Shown: in pieces, positions 54,201 to 62,272 of the stretch
Layout of the letters: each line of letters starts with the position of its first letter
Numbering within the stretch: the stretch's first letter is position 1
NCBI GenBank assembly: GCA_943361925.1
Contig: CALRIT020000016.1
Span: 1 to 64,000 of the forward strand
Source: CAISCU01 sp943361925
Lineage (GTDB): Bacteria > Bacteroidota > Bacteroidia > UKL13-3
DNA length: 64,000 nt
Direction: 5' to 3'
Notes under the pieces: generated by a model
What the model saw: only the letters and a program-made list of their open reading frames with translations
Told to the model about the DNA's origin: nothing
Databases searched by the model: none
Translations under genes and position numbers: made by a program

Positions 54201-56370
54201 AGTTATTTATGAAAGTCCTTCCTTCTACAGAATTTTCGGTTACGAAGAAAATGATGTAAAAAACAAAACCATTTTTGAATTAATTCACCCTGAAGATGTT
54301 GAACACGCAATAGTTGAATTCCAAAAAGGATTGGAAAAAGGCGGCGTTTCATCTTCAGTTCAGTTTAGAATGCGTCATAAGGATGGCCATTATATTTCGG
54401 TAGAATCTATTGGCAATAACCTTTTAAATGAACCAGAAGTTAACGGAATTGTTGTGAACTCAAGGGATATTACTGAACGGTTAAGAGCAGAAGAAGAAAG
54501 TAATAGACTTAAACTATTCTATGAAAATATCTTAAATAAAATTCCTTCAGATGTAGTGGTATTTAACCATGAACACCAATATTTATTTATCAATGAAATG
54601 GCTGTTCGTGATAGTGAAAAACGCAAATGGTTGATTGGACATAACGATTATGATTATTGTAAAAAATACAATGTTCCTGTTGAAATTGCTGATACAAGAA
54701 GAAATACATTTAATACTGTAATTGAATCAAAAACACAATTAGAATTCGAAGAAAAATTAGTTAAACCGGATGGCTCGAACAGGTGGATGTTAAGAAGAAT
54801 GTATCCTGTTTTGGATGAAAAGCAACATGTTGCTTTCATGATTGGTTTCGGTATTGATATTACCGAAAGAAAAGTAGCAGAAGAAATTGTTAAAGAAAGT
54901 GAAGAACGACTTTCACTTGCTATTAATTCAGCTAATCTGGGAATTTGGGATTGGAAAATTGATGAAAACAAATTGATTTGGGACCACTCAATGTACAAAT
55001 TGTTTGATGTTGAACCAGAAAGTTTCTCAGGTGATTATGATGCATTTGATAAAACTTTACATCCAGATGATAGACAAAGAGTAAATGAGGAGGTTGCTCA
55101 ATCATTGTACTCTGAACTAGGATTTGCAAGCAGCTTTAGAATCATCAGCAAGACAGGTAAAATAAAATATATCAATACCTATTCTAAGATTTTTAGAAAA
55201 GAAGATAAAACTCCATTTAGAATGATTGGAGTAAACTTTGATATCACAGAATCTAAACTTGCTGAACAAAGAATTTTAAAACAACAACATGATTTAGAAG
55301 AAGCACAGCATATTGCTCGAGTAGGTGGTTGGGAAATTCAGGTTGATACCCAAACTATCAGCTGGACCAAAGAAATGTTTAATATTTGCGAAAAGCCGGT
55401 AGACTATCAACCAAGCTTAAATGATACCTATAATTTATTCACGAGCGAAACCAGGGAACAAATCAGGGAATCATTTGTAAAAGCCATTCAAACCTACGAG
55501 CCATTTGAACACGAAGCCAAAATCAAAATTGGCAAAAGAAAATTCCTTGATATCCGAATTAAAGGTTTACCATTAAATGAAAACGGAAAAGTTTCAACCA
55601 TTAAAGGAATTTTCCAAGATATCAGTGCTGAAAAAGAATCGAAACGCCAGCTTGAGTTATATACTGAGGAACTTGAAAAGAAAAATAAAGAATTAGATCA
55701 ATTTGCCTACGTAGTTTCTCACGATTTAAAAGCGCCATTACGAGGAATCAACAACCTTTCGATGTGGATTGAAGAAGACATGGAAGGAAAATTGGAAGAG
55801 GATACAAAAAACAACCTCGACCTCATGCGTAAGCGTGTGAAAAGAATGGAAGGATTGATTGACGGAATTCTTCAGTATTCAAGAGCAGGTAGAATTAAAC
55901 ATGAAGCAAGTTCATTCAGCTTGAAAAATAGCATTGAAGAAATGATTGAAAGTTTAAGTCCGCCTGAAAAATTCAAATTCAAAATTGCAGAAGATTTACC
56001 ACCATTGGTAACTGAAAAAATTGCTATTGAACAAATTTTCGCCAATTATATTAGTAATGCTATTAAATATAATAACAATCCAGAACCGGTAGTTGAAGTT
56101 AGCTGGAAACAAAATGGAGATTTATTTGAATTCTGTGTGGCAGATAACGGACCGGGAATTGAAAAAGAATTTCATGAAAAGGTTTTTGTGATTTTCCAAA
56201 CCCTACAAGCAAGAGATACATTTGAAAGTACCGGTGTAGGATTAGCAATTGTTAAAAAGATAGTTGAAGACAAAGGAGGCAAAGTTTGGATTGAATCGGA
56301 AAAAGGTGCCGGAACCAAATTCTTCTTCTCTTGGCCTGCAATCAGTGAAACAATTGAAGAAGTTTTATGA
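51223..56370 (+). CDS. Soluble multi-PAS/GAF histidine kinase
   Basis: The 1715-residue protein has no signal peptide or membrane helix. I count ten PAS units by their DxxGxIxxxNxxF-like cores (near 70, 190, 490, 610, 735, 855, 970, 1100, 1225 and 1350) and one GAF domain at about 310-475. Several PAS units are followed by a PAC-type DITERKxAE linker. The kinase end has HisKA with His 1500 in VVSHDLKAPLRG and HATPase_c with the N box ISNAIKYN and the ADNGPGI and STGVGLAIVKK motifs. There is no REC domain. It lies 10 bases after the hybrid kinase stop. Length and PAS number are unusual. The His-Asp acceptor could be the REC of the upstream kinase or an unlinked regulator. This kinase-only type (SHDLKAPLR) resembles phytochrome-like kinases. 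Confidence 0.93.
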   Translation: MHRLLKRQLKKIFAEKDLNIPEVNQLIDLVDESYNHFQEDYQKLERILELSSKESFKELTNFKGAIDEAAIVTITDVKGEILFANENFVKISGFSLSELIGSNHNIVNSGYHPKSFWKEMWQTIAKGETFKAEICNKKKNGELYWVNSSIIPFMLENGKPFQFISIRFDISARKKIEEEIKTLALVAQKTQNAVIISDADGRAIWANEAFTDITEYSVEEVVGQIPGHLLQGPNTSAETKALIAKALKDKVPCNTEILNYTKSKKTYWISINITPLFEDNKHIGFIAIESDITERKIAEQQLIENERILQALNKASSELLVNPNFKQAIGNSISTIGKALQVDQIQIYENTDGISPVLTERFFWERFKGNFIPNRIEKQNLTYESSGFQNWIETLSNGKIVRDTYQENIIVGNTSSQQHSLVISPIHIQGNFWGFIAFNYDNPYKHWSKSEEQFLLNFSNTLGAAIERNTSENKLKENEEKFRLLIESATDIFYYTDSLGNFTYVNEIASKITGYSNEELLSMKYLDLVEPSHRKEVKSFYSIQTFKGQRVTYNEFPIRTKSGKIAWVGQNVQLIVHGGKVEGIQAIARDITNLKTAQLEVEVSRNFLNEIIDSIPNPLFVKNRQHQWVLVNKAYCNLTGIAKENILGKTDHDFLNAVDATHYVKLDEEQFLDEKETVRESTEIDPNGELKNLLIKKNLFTSRNSQFLIAVLTDITEIKKRESEILLYNKITDQINDAISVADKSGHLIYVNQSHANALGKSKEELIGMHISKMEKVFEDQKLWETHFEDVKRKGAQIIEGSNIKKDGSSFPVEASVNWVNLDGKEVVVAAIRDITERKKIEKEIRDKSQILKAITDNLPVILYRVNKEGIFTESIGKGLSRISLDNNELNNKNFRDVYNKEDYPVLYKQLEEALTLRQSNNYVTSGMGPNGIWYYDNFVFADETDADSIIGFALDITERKEAEDLVLQSEKRFRSLVQNATDITTVLSANGEVIYESPSFYRIFGYEENDVKNKTIFELIHPEDVEHAIVEFQKGLEKGGVSSSVQFRMRHKDGHYISVESIGNNLLNEPEVNGIVVNSRDITERLRAEEESNRLKLFYENILNKIPSDVVVFNHEHQYLFINEMAVRDSEKRKWLIGHNDYDYCKKYNVPVEIADTRRNTFNTVIESKTQLEFEEKLVKPDGSNRWMLRRMYPVLDEKQHVAFMIGFGIDITERKVAEEIVKESEERLSLAINSANLGIWDWKIDENKLIWDHSMYKLFDVEPESFSGDYDAFDKTLHPDDRQRVNEEVAQSLYSELGFASSFRIISKTGKIKYINTYSKIFRKEDKTPFRMIGVNFDITESKLAEQRILKQQHDLEEAQHIARVGGWEIQVDTQTISWTKEMFNICEKPVDYQPSLNDTYNLFTSETREQIRESFVKAIQTYEPFEHEAKIKIGKRKFLDIRIKGLPLNENGKVSTIKGIFQDISAEKESKRQLELYTEELEKKNKELDQFAYVVSHDLKAPLRGINNLSMWIEEDMEGKLEEDTKNNLDLMRKRVKRMEGLIDGILQYSRAGRIKHEASSFSLKNSIEEMIESLSPPEKFKFKIAEDLPPLVTEKIAIEQIFANYISNAIKYNNNPEPVVEVSWKQNGDLFEFCVADNGPGIEKEFHEKVFVIFQTLQARDTFESTGVGLAIVKKIVEDKGGKVWIESEKGAGTKFFFSWPAISETIEEVL

Positions 56371-56840
56371 GAAAAATAGGGTTTATAATTATAATACTAG
56401 TAGGATTTCTCAGTGAATCAAAAGCACAATGCATTGATTCACTGAGAATAAGTCCAACTTTCCCCTGTCCTGATTTATTATACAATCCGGTTTGTGGTTG
56501 CGATAATGTAACTTATAGGAACCTTTGTTACGCATTAAACCGGAATGGCGTATTATATTATACTGAAGGAACTTGTACCGGATTTGAGTTGGATGTATTT
56601 CCAAATGTGGCAGCTCAGGAGGATATAATAACTATGACATTTTCTCAATCACAGGAAAAAAGTGCCAGTTTTATGTTGGTAGATGTTTGGGGAAAGGTAT
56701 TTATACAAAGAACCCTGCCCGCTCAAAAACGATTTGAATTTCAATTAAACGAATTGGTTTATTTACCAAGAGGCCCCTATATCGCAATTATTTATAATCC
56801 TGAAGGAAAATATCGATACGTAAAATTCGTAAAATTGTAA
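56367..56840 (+). CDS. Secreted Kazal-type domain protein with T9SS-like tail
   Basis: The 157-residue protein overlaps the kinase stop (ATGA at 56367-56370) and has a signal peptide (about 1-20, SKAQ). Next is a Kazal-like module of about 50 residues with six Cys: CIDSLRISPTFPC, then YNPVCGCDNVTYRNLC, then the closing YTEGTC. The CGCDNVTYxNxC core is the Kazal hallmark. The last 85 residues (FELDVFPNVAAQEDIITM, LVDVWGKVFIQ, LPRGPYIAIIY) resemble a type A T9SS sorting tail, though the PNP motif is replaced by PNV. It is probably exported and possibly surface-displayed. Protease inhibition is the usual Kazal activity, but this one is unproven. Its coupling to a kinase operon is unusual. Confidence 0.82.
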   Translation: MRKIGFIIIILVGFLSESKAQCIDSLRISPTFPCPDLLYNPVCGCDNVTYRNLCYALNRNGVLYYTEGTCTGFELDVFPNVAAQEDIITMTFSQSQEKSASFMLVDVWGKVFIQRTLPAQKRFEFQLNELVYLPRGPYIAIIYNPEGKYRYVKFVKL

Positions 56841-57004
56841 AGAAAAGCGGGGCGAAAATCAAAATTAAATTGGCCTTGAAAAAAAAATTTAGGCCCCATT
56901 ACACAATATTTTAATAAATAGATTTTTTTAATTGTTTCAGATTCAAGGGAAAAGGCTTATTATTGCCTCCCCAAATACTAGAAAAAGGTTTTTTAAACAT
57001 TTTG

Positions 57005-57035
57005 TTGTGAATTAGAAAACCTTGCCCTATTTTTG
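57005..57035 (+). promoter_or_regulatory. Promoter of the ribosomal protein operon
   Basis: TTG (57005-57007), 20 bases, then TATTTTTG (57028-57035), an exact Bacteroidota promoter match. The GTG start of rplM follows 27 bases later, so the leader is too short for a large autoregulatory RNA. Confidence 0.7.
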
Positions 57036-57062
57036 CAACCCATTTAATATAAAGTAAGAGAC

Positions 57063-57506
57063 GTGGACGCATTGAGTTACAAAACCATTTCTGCCAACAA
57101 GGCTACATCAACCAAAGATTGGTTGGTTGTTGATGCTGAAGGACAGACATTAGGACGTTTTGCCAGTAAAATTGCCAATATTCTAAGAGGCAAACACAAA
57201 ACCAACTTCACACCGCATGCAGATTGTGGTGACAACGTGATTATTATCAATGCTGATAAAATCCGTTTTACAGGAAACAAAATGAACGAAAAGGAATACA
57301 AATTCTTCTCAGGTTACCCTGGAGGATTGCGTTTCGAAGTAGCGAAAAACATTTTGGTACGCAGACCTACTTACATTGTAGAACATGCAATTAAAGGTAT
57401 GTTACCTAAAAATAAATTAGGAGCAGAATTATTCCGCAACCTATATGTGTACGCTGGATCTGAGCATCCGCATAGTGCACAACAACCTAAAGAATTAAAA
57501 TTCTAA
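57063..57506 (+). CDS. rplM: 50S ribosomal protein L13
   Basis: The 147-residue protein begins at GTG 57063 with DALSYKTISANKATSTKDWLVVD-type N-terminus (in parts). Other features are the GRFASKIANILRGKHK segment and the conserved GDNVIIINADKIRFTGNK near 58-76. It is an early-assembly 23S rRNA-binding protein. GTG fits because no in-frame ATG gives the family's N-terminus. rpsI follows after 3 bases, the usual rplM-rpsI pair. Confidence 0.97.
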   Translation: MDALSYKTISANKATSTKDWLVVDAEGQTLGRFASKIANILRGKHKTNFTPHADCGDNVIIINADKIRFTGNKMNEKEYKFFSGYPGGLRFEVAKNILVRRPTYIVEHAIKGMLPKNKLGAELFRNLYVYAGSEHPHSAQQPKELKF

Positions 57507-57509
57507 TCG

Positions 57510-57896
57510 ATGGAAGTTAATAACGCAATTGGAAGAAGAAAAACAGCGGTTGCCCGTGTGTACTTAACAGCAGGTACAGGCAAAATGACTGTTAACGGAA
57601 AAGAAATAAAAGAGTATTTTCCTAGTATCGTTTTGTTGAGTGCAGCTCATAAAGCATTTGAAGTAACTAATACAAACGGTCAGTTTGATGTAAACGCTCA
57701 CTTAGATGGTGGTGGAATGCATGGACAAGCTGATGCTTTGAAATTAGCTATCTCACGTGCATTGGTAAAATACAGTGCAGAATTGAAACCAGCATTGAAG
57801 GCAGCAGGTTTATTAACCCGTGACCCTCGTATGGTAGAACGTAAAAAACCGGGACAGAAGAAAGCCCGTAAACGTTTCCAGTTCGTAAAACGTTAA
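57510..57896 (+). CDS. rpsI: 30S ribosomal protein S9
   Basis: The 128-residue protein starts with IGRRKTAVARVYL and has GGGMHGQADALKLAISRAL near 67-85, and ends RKKPGQKKARKRFQFVKR, the basic tail whose last Arg reaches the P-site tRNA. Standard length. It lies between rplM and rpsB in one transcript. Confidence 0.98.
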   Translation: MEVNNAIGRRKTAVARVYLTAGTGKMTVNGKEIKEYFPSIVLLSAAHKAFEVTNTNGQFDVNAHLDGGGMHGQADALKLAISRALVKYSAELKPALKAAGLLTRDPRMVERKKPGQKKARKRFQFVKR

Positions 57897-57915
57897 TCCG
57901 AATCTTTATAATTAT

Positions 57916-58659
57916 ATGTCTAAAATCACTCAAGAAGAGTTGTTGGAAGCGGGCGTGCACTTTGGTCACCTTACCCGCAAATGGAATCCGAAGATGGCTC
58001 CTTACATTTTCATGGAGAAAAACGGAATCCACCTCATCGATCTGCACAAGACAGCTGTGAAGCTGGATGAGGCCGCACTAGCCATCAAAAACATTGTTAA
58101 ATCAGGCCGTAAGGTGTTGTACGTTGCAACAAAAAAACAAGCCAGAGAAATCATCGAAAACGAAGCAAAGCGTGTAAACATGCCTTATGTTAGTGACCGT
58201 TGGTTAGGTGGTATGTTAACGAACTTCGCTACTGTACGCAAAAGCATCAAGAAAATGCAAACTCTTGATAAATTAGCGTCAGATGGTACTTACACTAACA
58301 TCAACAAAAAAGAACGTTTGATGATCGAACGTGAAAAAATTAAACTTGATAAAGTTTTAGGTGGTATTGCTGATTTAAACAGATTACCAGCTGCTTTATT
58401 CATTGTTGATATCAAACGTGAACATATTGCTGTTGCTGAAGCAACTAAGCTTAATATCCCAACTTTTGGTATTGTTGATACAAATTCTGATCCAACATTA
58501 GTTGATTACGCAATCCCTGCAAATGATGATGCAGCTAAATCAATTGCTTTAATCACTAAATACATTACAGATTCTATCGTTGAAGGTCTTAGCGAACGTA
58601 AACGTGAAAAAGAAGAAACTGTAGAAAAAGAAGCAGTAGTAGAAAAAGAAGAAGCATAA
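57916..58659 (+). CDS. rpsB: 30S ribosomal protein S2
   Basis: The 247-residue protein has the S2 signature LLEAGVHFGHLTRKWNP near 8-24, VLYVATKKQAREI near 65, RWLGGMLTNFATV near 94 and PTFGIVDTNSDPTLVDYAIP near 189. It ends in a lysine/glutamate-rich tail of about 20 residues, common in Bacteroidota S2. It lies 19 bases after rpsI. A hairpin follows before tsf. Confidence 0.98.
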   Translation: MSKITQEELLEAGVHFGHLTRKWNPKMAPYIFMEKNGIHLIDLHKTAVKLDEAALAIKNIVKSGRKVLYVATKKQAREIIENEAKRVNMPYVSDRWLGGMLTNFATVRKSIKKMQTLDKLASDGTYTNINKKERLMIEREKIKLDKVLGGIADLNRLPAALFIVDIKREHIAVAEATKLNIPTFGIVDTNSDPTLVDYAIPANDDAAKSIALITKYITDSIVEGLSERKREKEETVEKEAVVEKEEA

Positions 58660-58683
58660 TCTTATATTATACTATTCCAATAC

Positions 58684-58733
58684 AAAAAGAGAATTTGAGA
58701 ATTACCCGCGTAAATTTCAAGTTCTCTTTTTTT
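58684..58733 (+). terminator. Hairpin between rpsB and tsf (terminator or attenuator)
   Basis: AAAAAGAGAA-x-TTGA arm pairs with TCAA-x-TTCTCTTTTT with two mismatches and a loop of about 14 bases, followed by a T-run. It may end or attenuate the rpsB transcript, reducing tsf expression unless tsf has its own promoter. Confidence 0.65.
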
Positions 58734-58774
58734 AAATAGACCATTCAAAAACAAAAAAATTAAATATTACAATT

Positions 58775-59602
58775 ATGTCAATTAGTGCAGCCGATGTAAA
58801 TAAACTACGCCAAATGACCGGCGCTGGTATGATGGATTGCAAAAAAGCTTTAACTGAAACCAATGGCGATTTCGATGGTGCAGTAGATTTTTTACGTAAA
58901 AAAGGTGCTAAAATTTCTGCTAACCGTGCAGATCGTGATGCTAAAGAAGGTGCAATTATTGCTAAAACTTCAGCAGACAATAAATTAGGTGTGATTATCC
59001 AATTGAGCTCTGAAACAGATTTCGTTGCTAAAAATGCAGATTTCGTTGCTTTCGCTCATAGCTTAGCTGATGTGGCTCTTGCTTCTCAGCCTGCAGATAT
59101 CGATACTTTAAAAGCTCTTCCAATGGAAGGATTAACTGTTGGTGATAAAATCATCGAACAAGTTGGTAAAATTGGAGAGAAAATCGATGTTGTTAAATAC
59201 GAATTAGTTAAAGGTGATAATATCGTTGCTTATATCCACGCTGGTAATCGCTTAAGTGTACTTGTTTCTTTAAACAATGCTCCTACTGAAGCTAATATCG
59301 CTGCTGGTAAAGATGCTGCTATGCAAATTGCTGCTCTTAACCCAGTTGGTGTTGATAAAGCTGATGTTGATCCTACAATTATCGAAAGAGAAATTGCTAT
59401 TGGTATGGACCAGGCACGTGCTGAAGGAAAACCTGAAAACATGTTAGAAAAAATTGCTCAAGGTAAATTAGGTAAGTTCTACAAAGACAATACCTTATTA
59501 AACCAAGAGTTTGTAAAAGATGGTAGCAAAACTGTTGCTCAAATGTTAAATGAAGCTGAAAAAGGCTTAACAGTTACTGCTTTCAAGAGAGTTTCTCTAT
59601 AA
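58775..59602 (+). CDS. tsf: Elongation factor Ts
   Basis: The 275-residue protein has the UBA-like start VNKLRQMTGAGMMDCKKAL and the ETDFVAKNADFVAFAHSLA core near 81-99, the EF-Tu-contact motif. The C-terminal part has LEKIAQGKLGKFYKDNTLLNQ-like helix segments. It recycles EF-Tu-GDP to EF-Tu-GTP. rpsB-tsf is the standard order. A perfect palindromic terminator follows at once. Confidence 0.98.
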   Translation: MSISAADVNKLRQMTGAGMMDCKKALTETNGDFDGAVDFLRKKGAKISANRADRDAKEGAIIAKTSADNKLGVIIQLSSETDFVAKNADFVAFAHSLADVALASQPADIDTLKALPMEGLTVGDKIIEQVGKIGEKIDVVKYELVKGDNIVAYIHAGNRLSVLVSLNNAPTEANIAAGKDAAMQIAALNPVGVDKADVDPTIIEREIAIGMDQARAEGKPENMLEKIAQGKLGKFYKDNTLLNQEFVKDGSKTVAQMLNEAEKGLTVTAFKRVSL

Positions 59603-59612
59603 TCCTATTCTT

Positions 59613-59647
59613 AAAAAAATCCTCACCAATTGGTGAGGATTTTTTTT
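59613..59647. terminator. Palindromic terminator after tsf
   Basis: Perfect arms AAAAAAATCCTCACC and GGTGAGGATTTTTTT around AATT. The sequence is nearly symmetric, so it could stop transcription from either strand. It separates tsf from pyrH. Confidence 0.93.
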
Positions 59648-59723
59648 GCCCTCATTTTTTATTCAATTTATTTTCCTCAATTTTATTGAGCCTTAAAAAA
59701 ACAAAATTCCTAATCTAAAAATA

Positions 59724-60431
59724 ATGAAATACAAAAGAGTCCTTCTTAAATTAAGCGGTGAAGCTTTAATGGGTAATTTACAATATGGCATCGACCCTGC
59801 CATTCTTGACCAATACTCTAATGATGTAAAAAAAGTAGTAGATGCCGGTGTTGAAGTAGCTATTGTGATTGGTGGAGGAAATATTTTTAGAGGAGTACAG
59901 GGTGTTGCCGGCGGTTTAGTTGACCGTGCACAAGGTGATTATATGGGAATGCTTGCTACTGTTATTAATGCAATGGCATTACAAGGTGCTTTAGAAAAAT
60001 TAGGTATCAAAACCCGTTTACTTTCTGCTATCCATATGGAACAAATTGCAGAACCTTTTATTCGCAGAAGAGCCGTTCGTCATCTTGAAAAAGGTCGTGT
60101 TGTAATTTTTGGTGCAGGTACAGGAAATCCTTATTTCACTACTGATACTGCTGCTTCTCTTCGTTCTGTTGAAATCGAAGCTGATTTAGTTCTAAAAGGT
60201 ACTCGTGTTGATGGTATTTATACTGCCGATCCTGAAAAAGATCCTAATGCTACTCGTTTCGAAAATATTAGTTTCGAAGAAGTTTATGAAAGAGGTTTAA
60301 ATGTAATGGACTTAACCGCCATTACCCTTTGCCAACAAAACAAAATGCCTATCGTTGTTTTTGATATGAACAAAGATGGTAATTTCTTAAAAGTTTGTAT
60401 GGGCGAAAACGTTGGAACTACTGTTTCCTAA
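59724..60431 (+). CDS. pyrH: UMP kinase
   Basis: The 235-residue protein has KRVLLKLSGEALMG at 4-17, VAIVIGGGNIFRG near 46-58, DYMGMLATVINAMALQ near 72-87 and LKGTRVDGIYTADPEKDPNA near 156-175, all PyrH landmarks. It phosphorylates UMP in pyrimidine nucleotide synthesis. It follows tsf, as in many bacteria, but after a terminator, and frr is not next to it. It ends at its own terminator. Confidence 0.97.
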   Translation: MKYKRVLLKLSGEALMGNLQYGIDPAILDQYSNDVKKVVDAGVEVAIVIGGGNIFRGVQGVAGGLVDRAQGDYMGMLATVINAMALQGALEKLGIKTRLLSAIHMEQIAEPFIRRRAVRHLEKGRVVIFGAGTGNPYFTTDTAASLRSVEIEADLVLKGTRVDGIYTADPEKDPNATRFENISFEEVYERGLNVMDLTAITLCQQNKMPIVVFDMNKDGNFLKVCMGENVGTTVS

Positions 60432-60448
60432 ACAGATTCGTATAAAAG

Positions 60449-60476
60449 AAAAAAGGCAACTTAGGTTGCCTTTTTT
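60449..60476. terminator. Terminator between pyrH and xseB
   Basis: GGCAAC and GTTGCC arms with loop TTAG, flanked by A and T runs. It serves pyrH (+) and probably the convergent xseB (-). Confidence 0.9.
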
Positions 60477-60524
60477 TATGTCCAATCTCCAAAGAATATT
60501 GTTTTACGCTTATCAAACAATATT

Positions 60525-60758
60525 TTAAACCCTCAATTCATCTTCTGTTGATGATGAATCAAGCTCTTTCAAAATCCTATTTACGTCTTCTTCAGTTGTA
60601 GTTAATTTCAGTTTGCAAATTTTGATGAGTTGAGCGGCTCTTTTTACCTTTTCTGATAGTTCATCAACAGATATTTCACCCTGCTCTATTTCTGCAACTA
60701 TTGTCTGCAATTCTTCAAAAGCTTTGGTATAATTTTCATTTTCACTCATTGGATTCAT
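60525..60758 (-). CDS. xseB: Exodeoxyribonuclease VII small subunit
   Basis: The 77-residue helical protein starts ENENYTKAFEELQTIVAEIEQGEISVDEL in parts, typical XseB. It overlaps the end of xseA by 17 bases if started at 60758; the next in-frame ATG at 60749 would overlap by 8 and is equally plausible. It is the regulatory helix-bundle subunit that multimerises on XseA. Confidence 0.92.
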   Translation of the reverse strand: MNPMSENENYTKAFEELQTIVAEIEQGEISVDELSEKVKRAAQLIKICKLKLTTTEEDVNRILKELDSSSTEDELRV

Positions 60759-62214
60759 TTTTATTTGTTGAGTTTACAATACTAATGATATTGCCTTCAA
60801 AAACCCTTGTGTTAATTGTATCTCCGCTTTTTAGCTGGTCTAAACTTTTGATAGATTTCCCATTCAGCAATGTAATACTATAACCACGTTTTAAAACATT
60901 CGAAGGACTCATATTCGATATGTTTTTTTCAATATTACTTAACTCTAATAAACCTGTTTTAAACTTCAAAACACTTTGCAATTGTAAATTCCCTTTTAGC
61001 TGAGAAACACGAAATTTAAACTGGTTTAGCTGAGAAGTACTGTCTTTGCGAATACCAATAGCAATATTCTTTAAGTCCTCTTTTGCCTTTAATGAAAAAG
61101 CACTCGTAGCTTTAGCAATGTTATTTCGGCTTGTTTTTAAAAACTCATTTTCATTTTTAAAAATAAACTGCGCATGTTGTTGCAATGACCTCGAAAGTCC
61201 TCTGATTTCATTGTTATTTGTAATCAAAATATTTTCAGTTACAGAACGAAACAACTTGAGTTCCGACTGAAACTTCACTTGCTCTTCGATTAAAAGTCGT
61301 TTAGATTTATCAATGATTTTCTTCTCGGCATCTTGCACCGGAACAGAAAAATTGTGAAACTTTTGAAGCAGGTATTCAGCTAATTTTGTAGGAGTAATTG
61401 CATTCGAAAACGAAATCATTTCAGAAACGGTTTCGTTTGTTGCATGCCCAATTCCTGTAATAACCGGAATTGGAAACAAGGCAATTTCTTTTGCCAAAAA
61501 ATAATTATTGTAACAAGAAAGTCCAACATCTCCTCCTCCCCCGCGAATTATAGCTACCACATCAAAATGTTCTTTAACTCTTTTGATTCTTTTTAGCTGA
61601 GCCAATATACTTGGAACAGCCTTATCTCCCTGAAGTAAAGATGGAAACAAGAGGTGAAAAAACTTGTAGTTCCAGGAATTTGATTCAATTACTTTTAGAA
61701 AATCAACATAACCTTTACTGGTTTCTACTGAAATAATTGCAATTCGTTGTGGCAATAATGGAAGGCTGAGCATTTTATTCTTATTAAAAATGCCTTCAGC
61801 TTTTAGTTTGTTGATTGCTTCAATTTTCTCTCGTTCCAGATCTCCTAGGGTGAAACTTGGGTCAATATCTAAAATCCAAAGTGAAAGTCCATGTGAAGTA
61901 TCAAAAGTAATTTTCGCTAAAAAGAGAATTTTAATTCCATCTTTTAATGGCTCTTTTAATAAGCGTTGGAAATTATTATTGACTCTTAAATAATCATCTT
62001 TCCATAAGTATGATTTAATCTGAGTAATTATTTTTCCATCTTTCTTTTCAACCAATTCGGGGTAGCAATGACCAGATTGTTTGTAAAAGTTAAGCTTGTT
62101 CATTTCAGCTTTAACCCAAAACGAACTTTTATATCTTTCTTCTAAAGTCTTCTCGATGCTTTTTGTTACCTCAAGCAAAGAGAAGACTTGTTTATCATTT
62201 ACATTTTCGGGCAT
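60742..62214 (-). CDS. xseA: Exodeoxyribonuclease VII large subunit
   Basis: The 490-residue protein has the N-terminal OB-fold region (SFWVKAEMNKLNFYKQSGHCYPEL), the catalytic block with PQRIAIISVETSKGYVDFL near 132-150, VVAIIRGGGGDVGLSCYNN near 215-233 and PVITGIGHATNETVSEMI near 242-259, then a long helical region (about 280-430) and the RGYSITLLNGK C-terminus. It degrades single-stranded DNA to oligonucleotides in repair. xseB overlaps its end, confirming the pair. It follows the isocitrate dehydrogenase gene by about 58 bases. Confidence 0.95.
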   Translation of the reverse strand: MPENVNDKQVFSLLEVTKSIEKTLEERYKSSFWVKAEMNKLNFYKQSGHCYPELVEKKDGKIITQIKSYLWKDDYLRVNNNFQRLLKEPLKDGIKILFLAKITFDTSHGLSLWILDIDPSFTLGDLEREKIEAINKLKAEGIFNKNKMLSLPLLPQRIAIISVETSKGYVDFLKVIESNSWNYKFFHLLFPSLLQGDKAVPSILAQLKRIKRVKEHFDVVAIIRGGGGDVGLSCYNNYFLAKEIALFPIPVITGIGHATNETVSEMISFSNAITPTKLAEYLLQKFHNFSVPVQDAEKKIIDKSKRLLIEEQVKFQSELKLFRSVTENILITNNNEIRGLSRSLQQHAQFIFKNENEFLKTSRNNIAKATSAFSLKAKEDLKNIAIGIRKDSTSQLNQFKFRVSQLKGNLQLQSVLKFKTGLLELSNIEKNISNMSPSNVLKRGYSITLLNGKSIKSLDQLKSGDTINTRVFEGNIISIVNSTNKNESNE

Positions 62215-62272
62215 TTTACATTAGGCTAATTCTAACAAAGAATTTCGGTAAATCTTTTTGATTTACAAAATT

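Noticed and set aside
54654..54998. 114-codon minus-strand frame in the multi-PAS kinase
   Set aside because: Shadow of the PAS-encoding strand; no signal, motif or promoter.
56841..57004. Possible ribosomal-protein leader RNA upstream of rplM
   Set aside because: The mapped promoter match leaves a leader of only about 25 bases, and the GGCCT/AGGCC stem upstream has no supporting structure.
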